Shown in pieces: positions 1 to 9,833 of a DNA stretch of 64,000 bases. Position numbers and translations under genes: made by a program. Source of the stretch: JAENVU01 sp963765075. Lineage in GTDB: Bacteria > Actinomycetota > Acidimicrobiia > IMCC26256 > JAENVU01. The notes below the pieces were generated by a model. That model did no database searches. It was not told the DNA's origin and was given only the letters and a program-made list of their open reading frames with translations. Where the stretch lies: the NCBI GenBank assembly GCA_963765075.1, contig CAVXVA010000008.1:124001-188000 (forward strand), in the 5' to 3' direction. Each line of letters begins with the position of its first letter. The first letter of the stretch is position 1.

Positions 1-568
1 CGACAAGCGGTTCACGGTGATCGCCGACAATCAGCTGTACATCAGCCTGGAGCGGGGCGTGAAGGCCAAGGAGGTCTCGCCCGCGATCGAGAAGGCACTG
101 AAGGAGTTCCCCGGCACCGAGCTGAAGGACCAGAGCGGGCTCAAGGAACAGTTCGAGAGCCAGATCGACCAGCTCCTGGGTCTCATCTTTGCGTTGCTCG
201 CCTTGGCGATCATGATTGCCTTGCTCGGCATCATGAACACGCTCATGCTCTCGATCGTCGAGCGCACTCGAGAGATCGGGCTCCTGCGCGCGGTCGGCAT
301 GACTCGCCGTCAGGTCCGCACGGCCGTGAGGTGGGAGTCGATCATCGTGGCGGTCTTCGGCACGCTCCTCGGCCTGTCGCTCGGAATCTTCTTCGGGTGG
401 GCGATGGTGCGCGCGCTCAGGGACGAAGGGTTCACCGACTTCGTGGTACCGGTCGGCCAGCTCGTGGTCGTCGTGATCGTGGCCGCGGTGGCCGGCGTGG
501 TGACCGCGGCCTATCCGGCCCGACGGGCCGCCCGGTTCGACGTGCTCGACGCCATCTCCTCCGAGTAG
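1..568 (+). CDS. ABC transporter permease, FtsX/MacB type, C-terminal part
   Basis: The open frame enters from the left edge, so only the last ~189 codons are seen. It carries a soluble stretch and then three membrane segments (about residues 58-80, 110-135 and 150-170 of the visible part). The typical FtsX-domain signature follows the first segment (ERTREIGLLRAVGMTRRQV), and the usual PARRAARxDVLDAI tail precedes the stop. In this family the permease works with an ABC ATPase, usually encoded upstream, to move lipoproteins, peptides or drugs or to transmit force across the membrane. The substrate cannot be told from this fragment. Family assignment is firm; the subtype is inferred. Confidence 0.85.
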   Translation, partial: DKRFTVIADNQLYISLERGVKAKEVSPAIEKALKEFPGTELKDQSGLKEQFESQIDQLLGLIFALLALAIMIALLGIMNTLMLSIVERTREIGLLRAVGMTRRQVRTAVRWESIIVAVFGTLLGLSLGIFFGWAMVRALRDEGFTDFVVPVGQLVVVVIVAAVAGVVTAAYPARRAARFDVLDAISSE

Positions 569-572
569 CGCA

Positions 573-1519
573 TCACTCGTAGGGACTCCAAGTCACGAGC
601 GCCGCGGTGAGTGCTGCGGTCGCGAGATCCACGAAACGGTCGGCGGTGATGGTTGTTTCCGTCGACTCGACGAGATGGAGCGCCGGGCTGAGACCGGTCA
701 CTCCGTCGAAGACCCAATGACCCGGGCCGCGATCTTCGGCGGTGAGACGGGCGGCCAGGTCGGCGAGGTCGACCACGCTCGGGGCCGCCGACTCACGAGG
801 TGGACCCAGGTCTCGTATCGGTACTGCAGTGCGGGCGCACGCGCGCCCACCGTGATCACGGCGTAGGCGTTGATCGCGTTGTTGATCGCCATCGGGTGGG
901 TCGGCTCCGAGCGGGTGGTGGTGAACTGATGCACGGTGCGCTCGGCCCAGGCCGCCGGGACGGTGACGATGGCCAGGTCGAGATCGTCCTGGGCGTCGAT
1001 GCGAATCGTGCCCGTCTCGATCGCCCGCTCCGTCTCGGTGATGTGGGCGTCTTCGTCGGCCCAGACCTCACGGAATCGGTCCACGTGGTCGACGACGTCG
1101 AGGAACCGAGGGAGGAGGTCGACGTACGGGTCGGTGGTGGCCGCGTTGCCCAGTTCGGCCAACGTGATCGCGGCGCGCGCGGCGTCGCGATCGTGGAACG
1201 TGCTGAAGTCGCCGGCCCGCGCGATGTCGATGAGCCGCGCGCGTCGCGGGCTCGGCCTCGTCCGGGTGGGTCAGCGCGAAGACCGACACCAAGCCGTCCT
1301 GATCGAAATGGTTGTTGGTGACGTACGGCGCGTCCGACGTGCAGCTCGGGGTGGTCGAGGTAGTTGCATGCGATCTCGGCCGAGAGATCGGCGCGGAGCA
1401 GTCTCGGGCGTCGCGGCGCCGGGCCAGTGGGACAGCACGAGCTCGGTACCCGCCTGGGCCGAGCCGTCGACCACGACGTGGGGAGTTCCGGTGAGTTCGG
1501 CGTAGGCGCGGTAGTCCAT
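573..1519 (-). pseudogene. DUF6687-like protein, broken by about four frameshifts
   Basis: Starting at the ATG at 1519, the protein can be followed through five reading-frame segments in collinear order: DYRAYAELTGTPHVVVDG, then LRADLSAEIACNYLDHPELH, then NNHFDQDGLVSVFAL, then a long segment with DPYVDLLPRFLDVVDHVDRF and HPMAINNAINAY, then VVDLADLAARLTAEDRG to the stop. The order and spacing fit a single protein of about 315 residues of the DUF6687 type, whose function is unknown. Breaks lie near 1411, 1325, 1235 and 781-784. The last is a four-base homopolymer where one added base restores the frame. Since other essential genes here show the same kind of break, sequencing indels are as likely as true decay. 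The family name is from recalled similarity. Confidence 0.6.
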
Positions 1520-1585
1520 GCGGCGAACCTACGGGTTGAAGTCGACTTCAGGTCAAGGGGGACCCCGGCCCGATGTGACATGGGG

Positions 1586-2077
1586 CTACGACTGCAGCCG
1601 AGCGTCCTTCTCGCGCACCGTGGTGTCGAGGTCGGCCTGATACTTGGCCATGCGGGCCTGGAGTTCGGGGTCGCTCACCGCGAGGATGCGCACCGCCAGC
1701 AGACCGGCGTTGGTCGCGTTGCCGACCGCCACCGTTGCCACCGGGATGCCCTTGGGCATCTGCACGATCGACAGGAGCGAATCGATCCCGTCGAGATGGG
1801 CCAGTGGGACCGGCACGCCGATGACCGGCAGCGTGGTCATCGATGCGGTCATACCCGGGAGGTGGGCTGCGCCCCCCGCTCCGGCGATGATCACACCGAG
1901 GCCGCGGTCGGCTGCGCTGCGGGCGTACTCCACCATCACGTCGGGGGTGCGGTGGGCCGACACGATGCGCACCTCGTGGGCCACGCCGAACTCGGTGAGG
2001 ACGTCGACCGCGGCCTGCATCACCGGCAGGTCGCTGTCGCTCCCCATGATCACACCGACGAGTGGAATGTTCTTCAC
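1586..2077 (-). CDS. purE: N5-carboxyaminoimidazole ribonucleotide mutase (PurE)
   Basis: PurE catalyses the N5-CAIR to 4-carboxy-AIR rearrangement in de novo purine synthesis, in the cytosol. The GSDSD motif near the N terminus, SAHRTPD, the AGAGGAAHLPGM glycine-rich stretch and the closing MPKGIPVATVAVGNATNAG are the class I PurE signatures. The length (~163 residues) is normal. A GTG at 2083 is in frame, but the GTG at 2077 has a GGGAG Shine-Dalgarno five bases upstream and is preferred. PurK, its usual partner, is not in the window. Identity is firm. Confidence 0.95.
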   Translation of the reverse strand: MKNIPLVGVIMGSDSDLPVMQAAVDVLTEFGVAHEVRIVSAHRTPDVMVEYARSAADRGLGVIIAGAGGAAHLPGMTASMTTLPVIGVPVPLAHLDGIDSLLSIVQMPKGIPVATVAVGNATNAGLLAVRILAVSDPELQARMAKYQADLDTTVREKDARLQS

Positions 2078-2216
2078 CTGCACTCCCGCTCTTGGCCCTG
2101 CGGGCCGGGCCGCTCGGGCCCCGCTCGGCGCGTGACTCCAGATTCTGGTTGCGTTGGCGCCTCGCTCACGTCACCGACGTTAGCCTCGGCGTCCCGAGTC
2201 CAGGAGAGGGTTGACG

Positions 2217-3185
2217 ATGCAGACGCGACTGACCGATGTGTTGGGAATCGAGCACCCGGTGATGCTCGCCGGCATGGGCGGCGTGTCCTACGCACCGCTG
2301 GTTGCCGCGGTGTCAGAAGCCGGGGGCTTCGGGTGCTTCGGGGCGTCGACGATGTCGAGTGAGGAGATGGTCGACCAGATCCGCGAGGCCAAGGCGCTCA
2401 CCGACAAGCCGCTGGGTGTCGACCTGCTCACCGCCATGCCCGACCGGCTCATGACCGACGTCGAAGCGCTGATTCGCGAAGGCGCGTCGGTCTTCGCCGC
2501 CGGGCTCGGGGTGCCGCGCGACGTCATCACGCTCTGCCACGACCACAACGTGCTCGTGCTCTCCATGTGCGGCAAGGTCCGCCACGCGGTTGCTGCGGTC
2601 GAAGCCGGGTGCGACATCGTGGTCGCGCAGGGCACCGAAGCCGGTGGGCACACCGGTCAGGTGGCAACGATGCCGCTCGTGCCCCAAGTGGTGGATGCCG
2701 TGGGGGATCGCGTACCGGTGGTTGCCGCGGGTGGCATCTTCGACGGTCGGGGTCTCGCCGCCGCGCTCGCGCTCGGTGCCGATGGTGTGTGGGTCGGCAC
2801 CCGGTTCATTGCTACGCCTGAAGCGCGCTCGGCGCCGGGCTACAAGGATGCGCTGCTTCGTACGGGCGAAGACGGCACGACCATCTCGCGGGCCTTCACC
2901 GGTAAGACGCTGCGGGCCGTGGCGAATGACACCACCCGGTACTTCGACGCTCACCCGGATGAGCTGGTCCCGTTCCCCGAGATGCTGATGAAGTCGATGG
3001 CGGGCGGGTGGATGCACCTTGGTGCGCATGAAGGCACCGAAGGCGTCGACCCCGACCGTGAGTGCTACCCGGCCGGCCAAGGCGTCGGGGCCATCCACGA
3101 ACTCATCCCCGCCGGCGACATCGTCCGCGCCATCGTCGCCGAAGCCGAAAGAGTCTCGACCGCCTCACCACTCTGCGGTAACTGA
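2217..3185 (+). CDS. Nitronate monooxygenase / enoyl-reductase-like flavoprotein
   Basis: This is an FMN-dependent TIM-barrel protein of the 2-nitropropane dioxygenase family, about 322 residues. The N terminus (TDVLGIEHPVMLAGMGG), the QGTEAGGHTG segment with the family's active-site histidine, VVAAGGIFDGRG and GADGVWVGTRFIAT phosphate-binding motifs are all present. Members oxidise nitroalkanes or act as FabK-like reductases, and sequence alone does not separate these. The start is the ATG at 2217, with AGGAGAGG seven bases upstream; the in-frame TTG six bases earlier is less well placed. It is transcribed divergently from purE. Family is certain, substrate unknown. Confidence 0.85.
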   Translation: MQTRLTDVLGIEHPVMLAGMGGVSYAPLVAAVSEAGGFGCFGASTMSSEEMVDQIREAKALTDKPLGVDLLTAMPDRLMTDVEALIREGASVFAAGLGVPRDVITLCHDHNVLVLSMCGKVRHAVAAVEAGCDIVVAQGTEAGGHTGQVATMPLVPQVVDAVGDRVPVVAAGGIFDGRGLAAALALGADGVWVGTRFIATPEARSAPGYKDALLRTGEDGTTISRAFTGKTLRAVANDTTRYFDAHPDELVPFPEMLMKSMAGGWMHLGAHEGTEGVDPDRECYPAGQGVGAIHELIPAGDIVRAIVAEAERVSTASPLCGN

Positions 3186-3319
3186 CCGCCGGACTCGGTA
3201 CCGCAGCGTTCAGTTGCTCGCGGTCAACCAGCTTCTGGTGACGTCGCCCCTGGGTTGGTGGCGGCGCTCTTCGCGAAGACCGTGTAGAGCAAGGAACGGG
3301 TGTGCAAGCCGTCGCGGTC

Positions 3320-3721
3320 TCAAGTGCGCCGGACGACGCTGAAAGTGACCGATCCGACGGCATAACCGACAAGGACGCCCAGGATCGCGAAGGGCGACAC
3401 CATTGCGACGCCGACGATGAGGATCTCCCGGATCGGCGGCCCGCCGCGGTCGCGCGCGATCTGCCAGATCACAAGCGCGGCGGTGACGGTTGCCGCAGCG
3501 GCAAGAGCACAGAAGATCGAATGGCGGAGACGAGACTGCGAGTAGCCGAGAAAGGCCGCTGGGATCGCGCATGCCGCCGCCACGATTGGGAGGAGAACGA
3601 GGCCAGCCAATCCGGCTTGCTCGGTCGAACTGAGATACAGCCTCGTTGCTGTGGCTGCGCACAGGCCCGCAACGATGCCGCTCGCGACCGCGTACTCGGC
3701 TCGTCGCCGCTCACCCTGCAT
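3320..3721 (-). CDS. Small integral membrane protein, unknown function
   Basis: A 133-residue protein that I do not recognise. It shows four hydrophobic segments, roughly residues 10-28, 36-58, 66-86 and 96-125, separated by short basic loops (YSQSRLRHS and ARDRGG), and it ends in VVRRT. The hydrophobic content marks this as the coding strand; the opposite strand gives a very charged shadow reading. It sits between the convergent end of the nitronate monooxygenase gene and the DUF222 gene. No signal for a specific family is visible. Confidence 0.6.
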   Translation of the reverse strand: MQGERRRAEYAVASGIVAGLCAATATRLYLSSTEQAGLAGLVLLPIVAAACAIPAAFLGYSQSRLRHSIFCALAAAATVTAALVIWQIARDRGGPPIREILIVGVAMVSPFAILGVLVGYAVGSVTFSVVRRT

Positions 3722-3884
3722 GCGACAAGGCTAATGATCCCTAGGCGCAGGGGCGGTCAGCTCACGAGGTACCTCTCGGTGCACAACGAATCGCTGGGCG
3801 CGAACTGTCGGGTGTCATTCGCGCTCCCCTGGGTGGGCGCGGGGGACTGTCAGAGCCTGGGGTGTGCGGGTCGGTGTCCGACGT

Positions 3885-5225
3885 TCACCCCTCGGACGTG
3901 GGGTGGGTGCGTTCTCCGCGGTAACGCTTTTCGTCGGTTCCGGCTCGTGGTCGGGGTGTGGGTGGGTGGGCGCAGTAGATGGCGGTCATGGTCCAGTCGA
4001 GGTCGAGGGGTTCGCCGGCCCAGAGTGAGGCGATGGTGTTGGGGGTGATGGTGATGCCCGCGGTGTGGTTGCCGGCGATGGCGGCGTCGGGAGTGGTGCC
4101 AGTGGGTGGGTCGATGGTAGGGACGATCCGCCCGTACGGGTTGATGAAGGTGAAGCCGCTGGTGTGGTCGGGTTCGACGTGCCAGCCGCCTTCGTGGACG
4201 CTGCGGTGGTGGGTGGGGCAGAGCATGACGAGGTTGTCGCGGTTGGTGGGGCCGCCGTGGGCCCAGTGGCGGGCGTGGTGGGCGCGCAGGCGGGTGCGTT
4301 GGGTGCAGCCGGGGAACCGGCAGGTGTGGTGGTCGCGGTGTTCGATGGCGCGGCGGAGTGCGGGGTTGGGGTAGCGGGATCGGCGTCCGAGGTCGAGAAC
4401 GGTGTCGTTGCGGTCGAGGCTGAGGCGGATGCCGGCATCGCAGGCGAGGCGGCGGATGGTTTCGGTGGCGATGGGATGCCCGTCGATGGTGGCGTGGCCG
4501 GGGGTGTCTTCGGAGAGGGTGTCGATGTCGATGTGGACGACGACTTCGACGCCGGGTCGGGTGGGGTCGGGTTCCAGGTAGGTGTCGATGATCGTGGCGA
4601 GACCGTGGACGCGTTTCGTGTTCGGTTCCGCACTGGGGTCGCGGGGTAGTTCGCGGGCGGCGTGGTCGACGGCGTGGAGGAGGCGACGGGCGAGGTCGGC
4701 CGGGAGGCGGCAGGTGACGGTGATGGTGTCGTCGTCGTTGGTGTGCATGGAGACGTGGGAGGCGTCCATGGCGGCGCGGGTGCGGTCGGGGTCGGCGGCG
4801 CGACACGCCGAGACATGGGCGCGGGCGATGCGTTCGAGTTGGTGGGCGGTGGTGTGGTGGGCGAGTTCGACGGTGTCGGTCTCGTTGCCGGGGGTGATGA
4901 AGCGGGTCAGGGCACGGACTTTGGAATAGGAGAGGCTGCCGTGGGCGAAGGCGGTGTGGGTTTCGGGGAGGTCGGTCAGGGCGACGGCGACGCGGACGTG
5001 TTCTTGGGCGGCGCGGGTGCCGATGCCGCATTTCCAGGAGACCCAGTGGGCCATGCTGCGGGTTTCCCACGTTTCCCAGGCGCGGCGACGGTCGAGTTCG
5101 GCGACGACGTCGAGGAAGCGGCACATTGCCGCGGCGAGGTGGCCGGCGAGCGTGGTCGCTTCGGCTTCGAGCCGTTCGGTCGGGGTGGTCGCGAGGTCCG
5201 AGTGGGCGATGAGTGTGGTGGACAT
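3885..5225 (-). CDS. DUF222 / HNH endonuclease domain protein (13E12-type)
   Basis: About 446 residues. The N-terminal half is the DUF222 helical domain (LAAAMCRFLDVVAELDRRRAW and a VRALTRFITPGNETD region). The C-terminal part is an HNH nuclease fold: CRFPGCTQRTRLRAHHARHW, then GGPTNRDNLVMLCPTHH with the zinc cysteines and the two histidine groups. This family is multi-copy in actinobacteria, where it is known from the mycobacterial REP13E12 elements, and its true role is not settled; a mobile, homing-like origin is suspected. The ATG at 5225 has a GGAG six bases upstream and is preferred over the TTG at 5237. The upstream spacer holds palindromes and a dispersed repeat, in keeping with a mobile history. 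Confidence 0.85.
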   Translation of the reverse strand: MSTTLIAHSDLATTPTERLEAEATTLAGHLAAAMCRFLDVVAELDRRRAWETWETRSMAHWVSWKCGIGTRAAQEHVRVAVALTDLPETHTAFAHGSLSYSKVRALTRFITPGNETDTVELAHHTTAHQLERIARAHVSACRAADPDRTRAAMDASHVSMHTNDDDTITVTCRLPADLARRLLHAVDHAARELPRDPSAEPNTKRVHGLATIIDTYLEPDPTRPGVEVVVHIDIDTLSEDTPGHATIDGHPIATETIRRLACDAGIRLSLDRNDTVLDLGRRSRYPNPALRRAIEHRDHHTCRFPGCTQRTRLRAHHARHWAHGGPTNRDNLVMLCPTHHRSVHEGGWHVEPDHTSGFTFINPYGRIVPTIDPPTGTTPDAAIAGNHTAGITITPNTIASLWAGEPLDLDWTMTAIYCAHPPTPRPRAGTDEKRYRGERTHPTSEG

Positions 5226-5599
5226 GGGGGGCTCCAAACGTCAACGATGACAGGCCAGATCAGTGTCGATCGTACGACGAGGGTGAGACCACGAATCGGG
5301 GCCACCAGACCCGAAATGCGTTCCGCGGAACGCCCAGAAACTGGGAAGTCCGAGGAACGCACGAGTCGAGTGTCGTGCCCCCTTGGGTGGTTGGCGGCAC
5401 GTGTGGCGTGTGGGGTTCGGGCGTCGGATACCGACGGTCAGACCCCAAACGCGGTGGCAAGGCTGGGGATCCTCGGATGACATCAGTGTTCGGCAGCGCG
5501 CGATCCTCGGGTGTGGTGAAACGCGCCCCTTGGGTGGCACGGGTGCTCCGGCTCAGCAAGGGAGAATGTCGCGGTGGACTCGTAGGAGGGACGCCTCGC
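5226..5599. other. 374-base spacer with palindromes and short repeats
   Basis: No gene is supported here. It holds a perfect 16-base palindrome (GCGTTCCGCGGAACGC, 5318-5333), followed at once by a small CCCAG-AAA-CTGGG hairpin (5333-5345). The 12-base direct repeat CCCCTTGGGTGG occurs at 5379-5390 and 5526-5537. One copy of a hairpin repeat shared with 20.9 kb lies between them (annotated separately). A good Shine-Dalgarno (AGGAGGG) for the next gene is at 5584-5590. The open frame running through the spacer in the next gene's frame looks like read-through. Confidence 0.6.
5406..5458 (+). repeat. Dispersed hairpin repeat, copy A
   Basis: This ~53-base element has an outer stem TGGGGT (5411-5416) with ACCCCA (5442-5447) and an inner stem CGTCGG (5422-5427) with CCGACG (5431-5436), followed by the tail AACGCGGTGG. 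A closely similar element in the opposite orientation lies at 20912-20964. Both read, in one frame, as a peptide of the form GVxAS-DGxTPNAV, which is a by-product of the shared sequence. It may be a REP-like intergenic element or a hairpin with terminator-like activity. Confidence 0.7.
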
Positions 5600-5890
5600 A
5601 TGACACATGTTCCTGAGCTGATCGACGGTGCCCGCGTGCTCGTCGTGGCGGATCTGAGCGGCGCCACTCCGACGCTGGCCACGCGCCATGTGGTGAGTGG
5701 GCGTGAGCGCTCCGGCTTCGCTGGGCTCGCGATCGCAAGGTATGACGGAGCGGACGGTCTGTACCTCTTCTATTGCGATGAAGAATGGAACGCGGTGACG
5801 GACACGTGTCACGACACCATGGAGCAAGCGTTGTCTCAGGCTCAGTTCGAGTTCGGAACCGTTGTCTTCGTTGACACGGCCAACGCCTGA
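5600..5890 (+). CDS. Small hypothetical protein (96 aa)
   Basis: The ATG at 5600 is chosen because AGGAGGG lies about ten bases upstream. The 96-residue product begins MTHVPELIDGARVLVVADLS and has a segment GLYLFYCDEEWNAVTDTCH followed by a helical TMEQALSQAQFEFGT. I do not recognise a named family. Its size and the acidic, aromatic-rich C-terminal half resemble small stand-alone proteins of unknown role found across actinobacteria. There is no signal peptide or membrane segment. It is followed by another short gene on the same strand about 95 bases later. Confidence 0.55.
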   Translation: MTHVPELIDGARVLVVADLSGATPTLATRHVVSGRERSGFAGLAIARYDGADGLYLFYCDEEWNAVTDTCHDTMEQALSQAQFEFGTVVFVDTANA

Positions 5891-5984
5891 CTCGCGCCCG
5901 TAGGGCACATTGGCGTACGCCTGGGTAGGTACGCGACATGTGGGAGGTCGTTGCCTCTGGCCGTTCCGGGCGTAGCCTTGGCTC

Positions 5985-6209
5985 GTGGCTGACGCCGAGA
6001 GTCCATTCGGGAATGTGCCCGAACCCGGGGCCGGGCCCCGCCCGACCCCGGTGACCTACGAGCAGCAGGTCGCGAGCGTCGGCATCTTCGCCGTCGGGTT
6101 GCAGAGCCGCCCTTCATGGATGCGATGGACCGTGAGAGCGGTCGTGGTCGCGGTCGCGCTCGCCTTGGTACTTCTGTTCGTCGTCGCGTCGGGGCTTGTC
6201 AGTATCTGA
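5985..6209 (+). CDS. Small single-pass membrane protein (74 aa)
   Basis: The GTG at 5985 opens a 74-residue frame. A proline/glycine-rich soluble N terminus (about 1-45) is followed by WMRWTVRAV and a strong hydrophobic segment (VVVAVALALVLLFVVASGL) at the C terminus, so it is probably C-tail anchored. No clear Shine-Dalgarno is visible. The function is unknown. The hydrophobic run and tidy end before gmd argue that it is real, but a gene this short remains uncertain. Confidence 0.45.
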   Translation: MADAESPFGNVPEPGAGPRPTPVTYEQQVASVGIFAVGLQSRPSWMRWTVRAVVVAVALALVLLFVVASGLVSI

Positions 6210-6275
6210 CGTCGAAATCCGACGGGCACGCGATCCTCGGGTGGTTCGACGCCCCGCCGCTGAAAGCGAGCGGAG

Positions 6276-7271
<996 letters not shown>

Positions 7272-7304
7272 GCGTTCCTCTCGCCTGCGTGGTGTCGGTC
7301 GAGA

Positions 7305-7751
7305 TTAGCTCTGACCGCTCGAAAACCCGGAAGGGTCGAGCTGGTAGAGAAATTCGGCACATCGATCGGCCTCGTCGGTTTCGCCGATGACCGCTGCCAC
7401 CCGGCGCAAACCGTCGAGCGCCGACAGGAATCCCCGGTTTTCGGGGTGGGATCCCCGCACGTAGCCCGAACCCCGCCATCCGGACTGGCGTAACTGATCG
7501 AGCCCGCGGTGATATCCGACGCGGTAGTACGCGTAGGCCTCGATGTCGTCGCGAGCGTTGTCGCCCAACGCGGCCCACGCGGTGCAGCACCGCGGTCGGC
7601 CGGTCGCGATCGCTCGCAACTGGGCACGGCGGGTGTCGAGGTCGGGTTCGTCGGCCGCGGTCGCGAGCGCGGCGAGCACATCGCTCGGCTCCGGCGGGAG
7701 GACGGTCTCGGGCGGGCCGCCGCGATGGATGCCAATGGGCTGGTCGGTCAT
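7305..7751 (-). CDS. DUF3151 family protein
   Basis: A 148-residue protein of the actinobacterial DUF3151 family, of unknown function. The start at the ATG at 7751 gives the normal N terminus (MTDQPIGIHRGGPPETVLPPE). Conserved helical segments follow: AWAALGDNARDDIEAYAYYRVGYHRGLDQLRQSGWRGSG is the family core, broken here by no gap, and a second helical stretch FLSALDGLRRVAAVIGE ends before the C terminus. The frame stays open upstream to 7862, but that extension overlaps the divergent phosphomutase gene and lacks family similarity. There is a 75-base divergent spacer to that gene. Confidence 0.8.
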   Translation of the reverse strand: MTDQPIGIHRGGPPETVLPPEPSDVLAALATAADEPDLDTRRAQLRAIATGRPRCCTAWAALGDNARDDIEAYAYYRVGYHRGLDQLRQSGWRGSGYVRGSHPENRGFLSALDGLRRVAAVIGETDEADRCAEFLYQLDPSGFSSGQS

Positions 7752-7826
7752 CGCCGCAATGTACCGGCGGGAGGCCTCGAGACCGCGCCGAGAGGTCTGA
7801 GGCGTTCGACCGGTACGATCGGGCGC

Positions 7827-8522
7827 GTGACCTCTGCGACGACACTCATCCTGGTTCGCCACGCGGTCACTGCCGAGACCGGCCCCAAGCTTTCGGGTCG
7901 GGCACCGGGCATCGACCTCTCCGAAGTCGGTAACGAGCAGGCGCGCACGACGGCCTCACGTTTGGCCGATCTCCCCGTCGCCGCGATCTATGCGAGCCCG
8001 ATCGAGCGCACCCAACAAACTGCCGCGCACATCGCCGAACACCACGACGTGCCGGTGCAGACCTGTGCCGGCGTGATCGAAGCCGACTACGGCGAGTGGA
8101 CGGGCGGCCAGATCGAAGACCTGGCCAAGACCGATCTGTGGAAGACGGTGCAACGCGCACCGTCGCGCGCTCGATTCCCCAACGGCGAGTCGATCGCGGA
8201 GATGCAGTCTCGGATGGTGACTGCACTCGAAGGCCTGGTCGCCGACCATGCCGGCTCGCTGATCGTGGTCGTGTCGCACGCGGATCCGATCAAGGCGGCG
8301 ATCGCCCACTTCACCGGCGTGCATCTCGATCTGTTCCAACGCATCAACGTGTCGCCGGCGTCGGTCTCGGTCTTCTCCTTGGGCGCGCACGGTGCGATGT
8401 TGATGAAATGCAACGACACCGGATCGCTCGCGGAGTTCATCCCCGCACCGCCCGCCGACTCCGCTGAGGCCGACGCTGATGCCGTCGAGCCTGAGGCGGA
8501 GACCGAGCAGGTCGACGCATGA
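7827..8522 (+). CDS. Histidine phosphatase, MSMEG_4193-type phosphomutase
   Basis: A 231-residue member of the histidine phosphatase superfamily. The phosphate-accepting RHG-like motif is LVRHAVTAETG at residues ~9-19. The second catalytic histidine lies in VVVSHADPIK near residue 152. The acidic tail (SAEADADAVEPEAETEQ) is low complexity. It starts at the GTG at 7827, and its stop overlaps the next start in an ATGA. The order phosphomutase - DUF3090 - SCO1664 family is a conserved actinobacterial cluster whose joint role is unknown. Physiological substrate not known. Confidence 0.88.
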   Translation: MTSATTLILVRHAVTAETGPKLSGRAPGIDLSEVGNEQARTTASRLADLPVAAIYASPIERTQQTAAHIAEHHDVPVQTCAGVIEADYGEWTGGQIEDLAKTDLWKTVQRAPSRARFPNGESIAEMQSRMVTALEGLVADHAGSLIVVVSHADPIKAAIAHFTGVHLDLFQRINVSPASVSVFSLGAHGAMLMKCNDTGSLAEFIPAPPADSAEADADAVEPEAETEQVDA

Positions 8523-9049
8523 GCATCATCGAACTCGACACCGTCGATTCGCTCGGCGCCGGGGCGATCGGCGAGCCCGGCCAGCGCGTCTTCTACCTCC
8601 AGGCCGACAAGGGCGGCAATCGCCTCACCGTGTTGGTCGAGAAGGAGCAAGTGGCGCTGCTCGCGCACGAGGCCGTGACCTTCCTCGATCGCATCGCGTT
8701 GGAGCACCCGGAGCCTCCCGGCGAGAGCATCTCGATGCATCCGAGCGCGGCGGGGGTCTCCGAACCCGCAGTGCCGTTGTTCCGGGCCCGCATGATCGGC
8801 CTCGGGTACGAACCCGACCGCGGCATGGTGCTCATCGAGCTGCGCGAGCACGCCGAAGACGAGGACGACGACGACGAGGTCAGCGACGAAGACTCCGACG
8901 GGTACGTGGCGCGCATCTTCGCGACTCGCGCCCAGGTCCGCGCCATGGCCCAACGCGGCACCGACGCGGTGGCCGGCGGGCGGCCCGCGTGCCAGCTGTG
9001 CGAGTTCCCGATGGATCCGGCGGGCCACATCTGTCCGCGGTGGAATTGA
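8519..9049 (+). CDS. DUF3090 family protein
   Basis: A 176-residue protein of the DUF3090 family, which is actinobacterial and always found with the phosphomutase and the SCO1664-type protein. The N-terminal GEPGQRVFYLQADKGGNR, the LLAHEAVTFLDRIALE helix, and the C-terminal short zinc-ribbon-like CQLCEFPMDPAGHICPRWN (four residues usable for metal binding: two Cys pairs and a His) match the family. An acidic insert (EDEDDDDEVSDEDSDG) is a local addition. Translational coupling to both neighbours is clear, as the start overlaps the upstream stop by four bases. Confidence 0.9.
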   Translation: MSIIELDTVDSLGAGAIGEPGQRVFYLQADKGGNRLTVLVEKEQVALLAHEAVTFLDRIALEHPEPPGESISMHPSAAGVSEPAVPLFRARMIGLGYEPDRGMVLIELREHAEDEDDDDEVSDEDSDGYVARIFATRAQVRAMAQRGTDAVAGGRPACQLCEFPMDPAGHICPRWN

Positions 9050-9759
9050 ACCCGGAGGCCCAGGCCGACCTCATCGCCCATGGCGAGATCGAGGTCGTCG
9101 GAAGAGTGGCGTGGTCTTCGAATGCCGCGCTGTTGGTGACCGTCGAACGCGACGATGTGCAGACGCTCGCGGTCTACAAGCCGGAGCAAGGCGAGCGGCC
9201 GTTGTGGGATTTCCCCGACGGCACCCTGTGCCGACGTGAGTATGCGTCGTACCGGCTCAGCGAGGCACTCGGCTGGAATCTGGTTCCCCCCACGGTGCTG
9301 CGCGACGGTCCGTTCGGCATCGGTTCGGTGCAGTGCTTCGTCGAACACGATCCCGACGAGCACTACTTCACGTTGCTCGAAGACCACGTCGACGACTTCA
9401 TGCGGTTCGCGGTGTTCGACGTTCTCGCCAACAACGCCGATCGCAAGGGCGGGCACTGCCTGCGCGAGCTCGAGACATCGCAGATCTTTGGCATCGATCA
9501 CGGACTCACGTTCCATGTCGCGCCGAAGCTGCGCACCGTGATCTGGGATTTCGCCGGTGAGGTCGTGCCGCCCGCGTTGCTCGCCGACGTCGAGCGGTTG
9601 TGTGTTGCGCTCGACGGTGCGCTCGGCGACGAGTTCGCCGGCCTGCTCCACCGGGTCGAGGTCGACGCGCTGCGTCGCCGCATCGACGACCTCCTCGACG
9701 ATCCCCGCCTCCCCGAACCCGACGAGGGCTACCACTCCGTCCCCTGGCCGATGATCTGA
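9040..9759 (+). CDS. SCO1664 family protein (kinase-like fold)
   Basis: About 239 residues, third member of the conserved cluster. The family resembles a PI3/4-kinase-like fold: AVYKPEQGERPLWDFPDGTL near residue 45 (candidate ATP lysine), the central VFDVLANNADRKGGH (candidate catalytic NxxDR-type loop) and FGIDHGLTFH (metal-binding DHG). These motifs are visible; the kinase role is an inference from the fold. The GTG at 9040 overlaps the end of DUF3090 by ten bases; a TTG at 9046 is the alternative. In many relatives mshC (mycothiol ligase) follows, but here it does not. Confidence 0.88.
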   Translation: MELNPEAQADLIAHGEIEVVGRVAWSSNAALLVTVERDDVQTLAVYKPEQGERPLWDFPDGTLCRREYASYRLSEALGWNLVPPTVLRDGPFGIGSVQCFVEHDPDEHYFTLLEDHVDDFMRFAVFDVLANNADRKGGHCLRELETSQIFGIDHGLTFHVAPKLRTVIWDFAGEVVPPALLADVERLCVALDGALGDEFAGLLHRVEVDALRRRIDDLLDDPRLPEPDEGYHSVPWPMI

Positions 9760-9833
9760 GAACCCGCACCGAACGACCCCGTCGGAGCGGCGCGAGACCC
9801 ACCCACCGGCACCGGTTGCCTCTTGGTGCGCCT

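Noticed and set aside
3850..5244. 464-codon minus frame rich in Arg, Pro and His over the DUF222 gene
   Set aside because: Alternative frame of the DUF222/HNH gene, whose real frame holds the HNH motifs.
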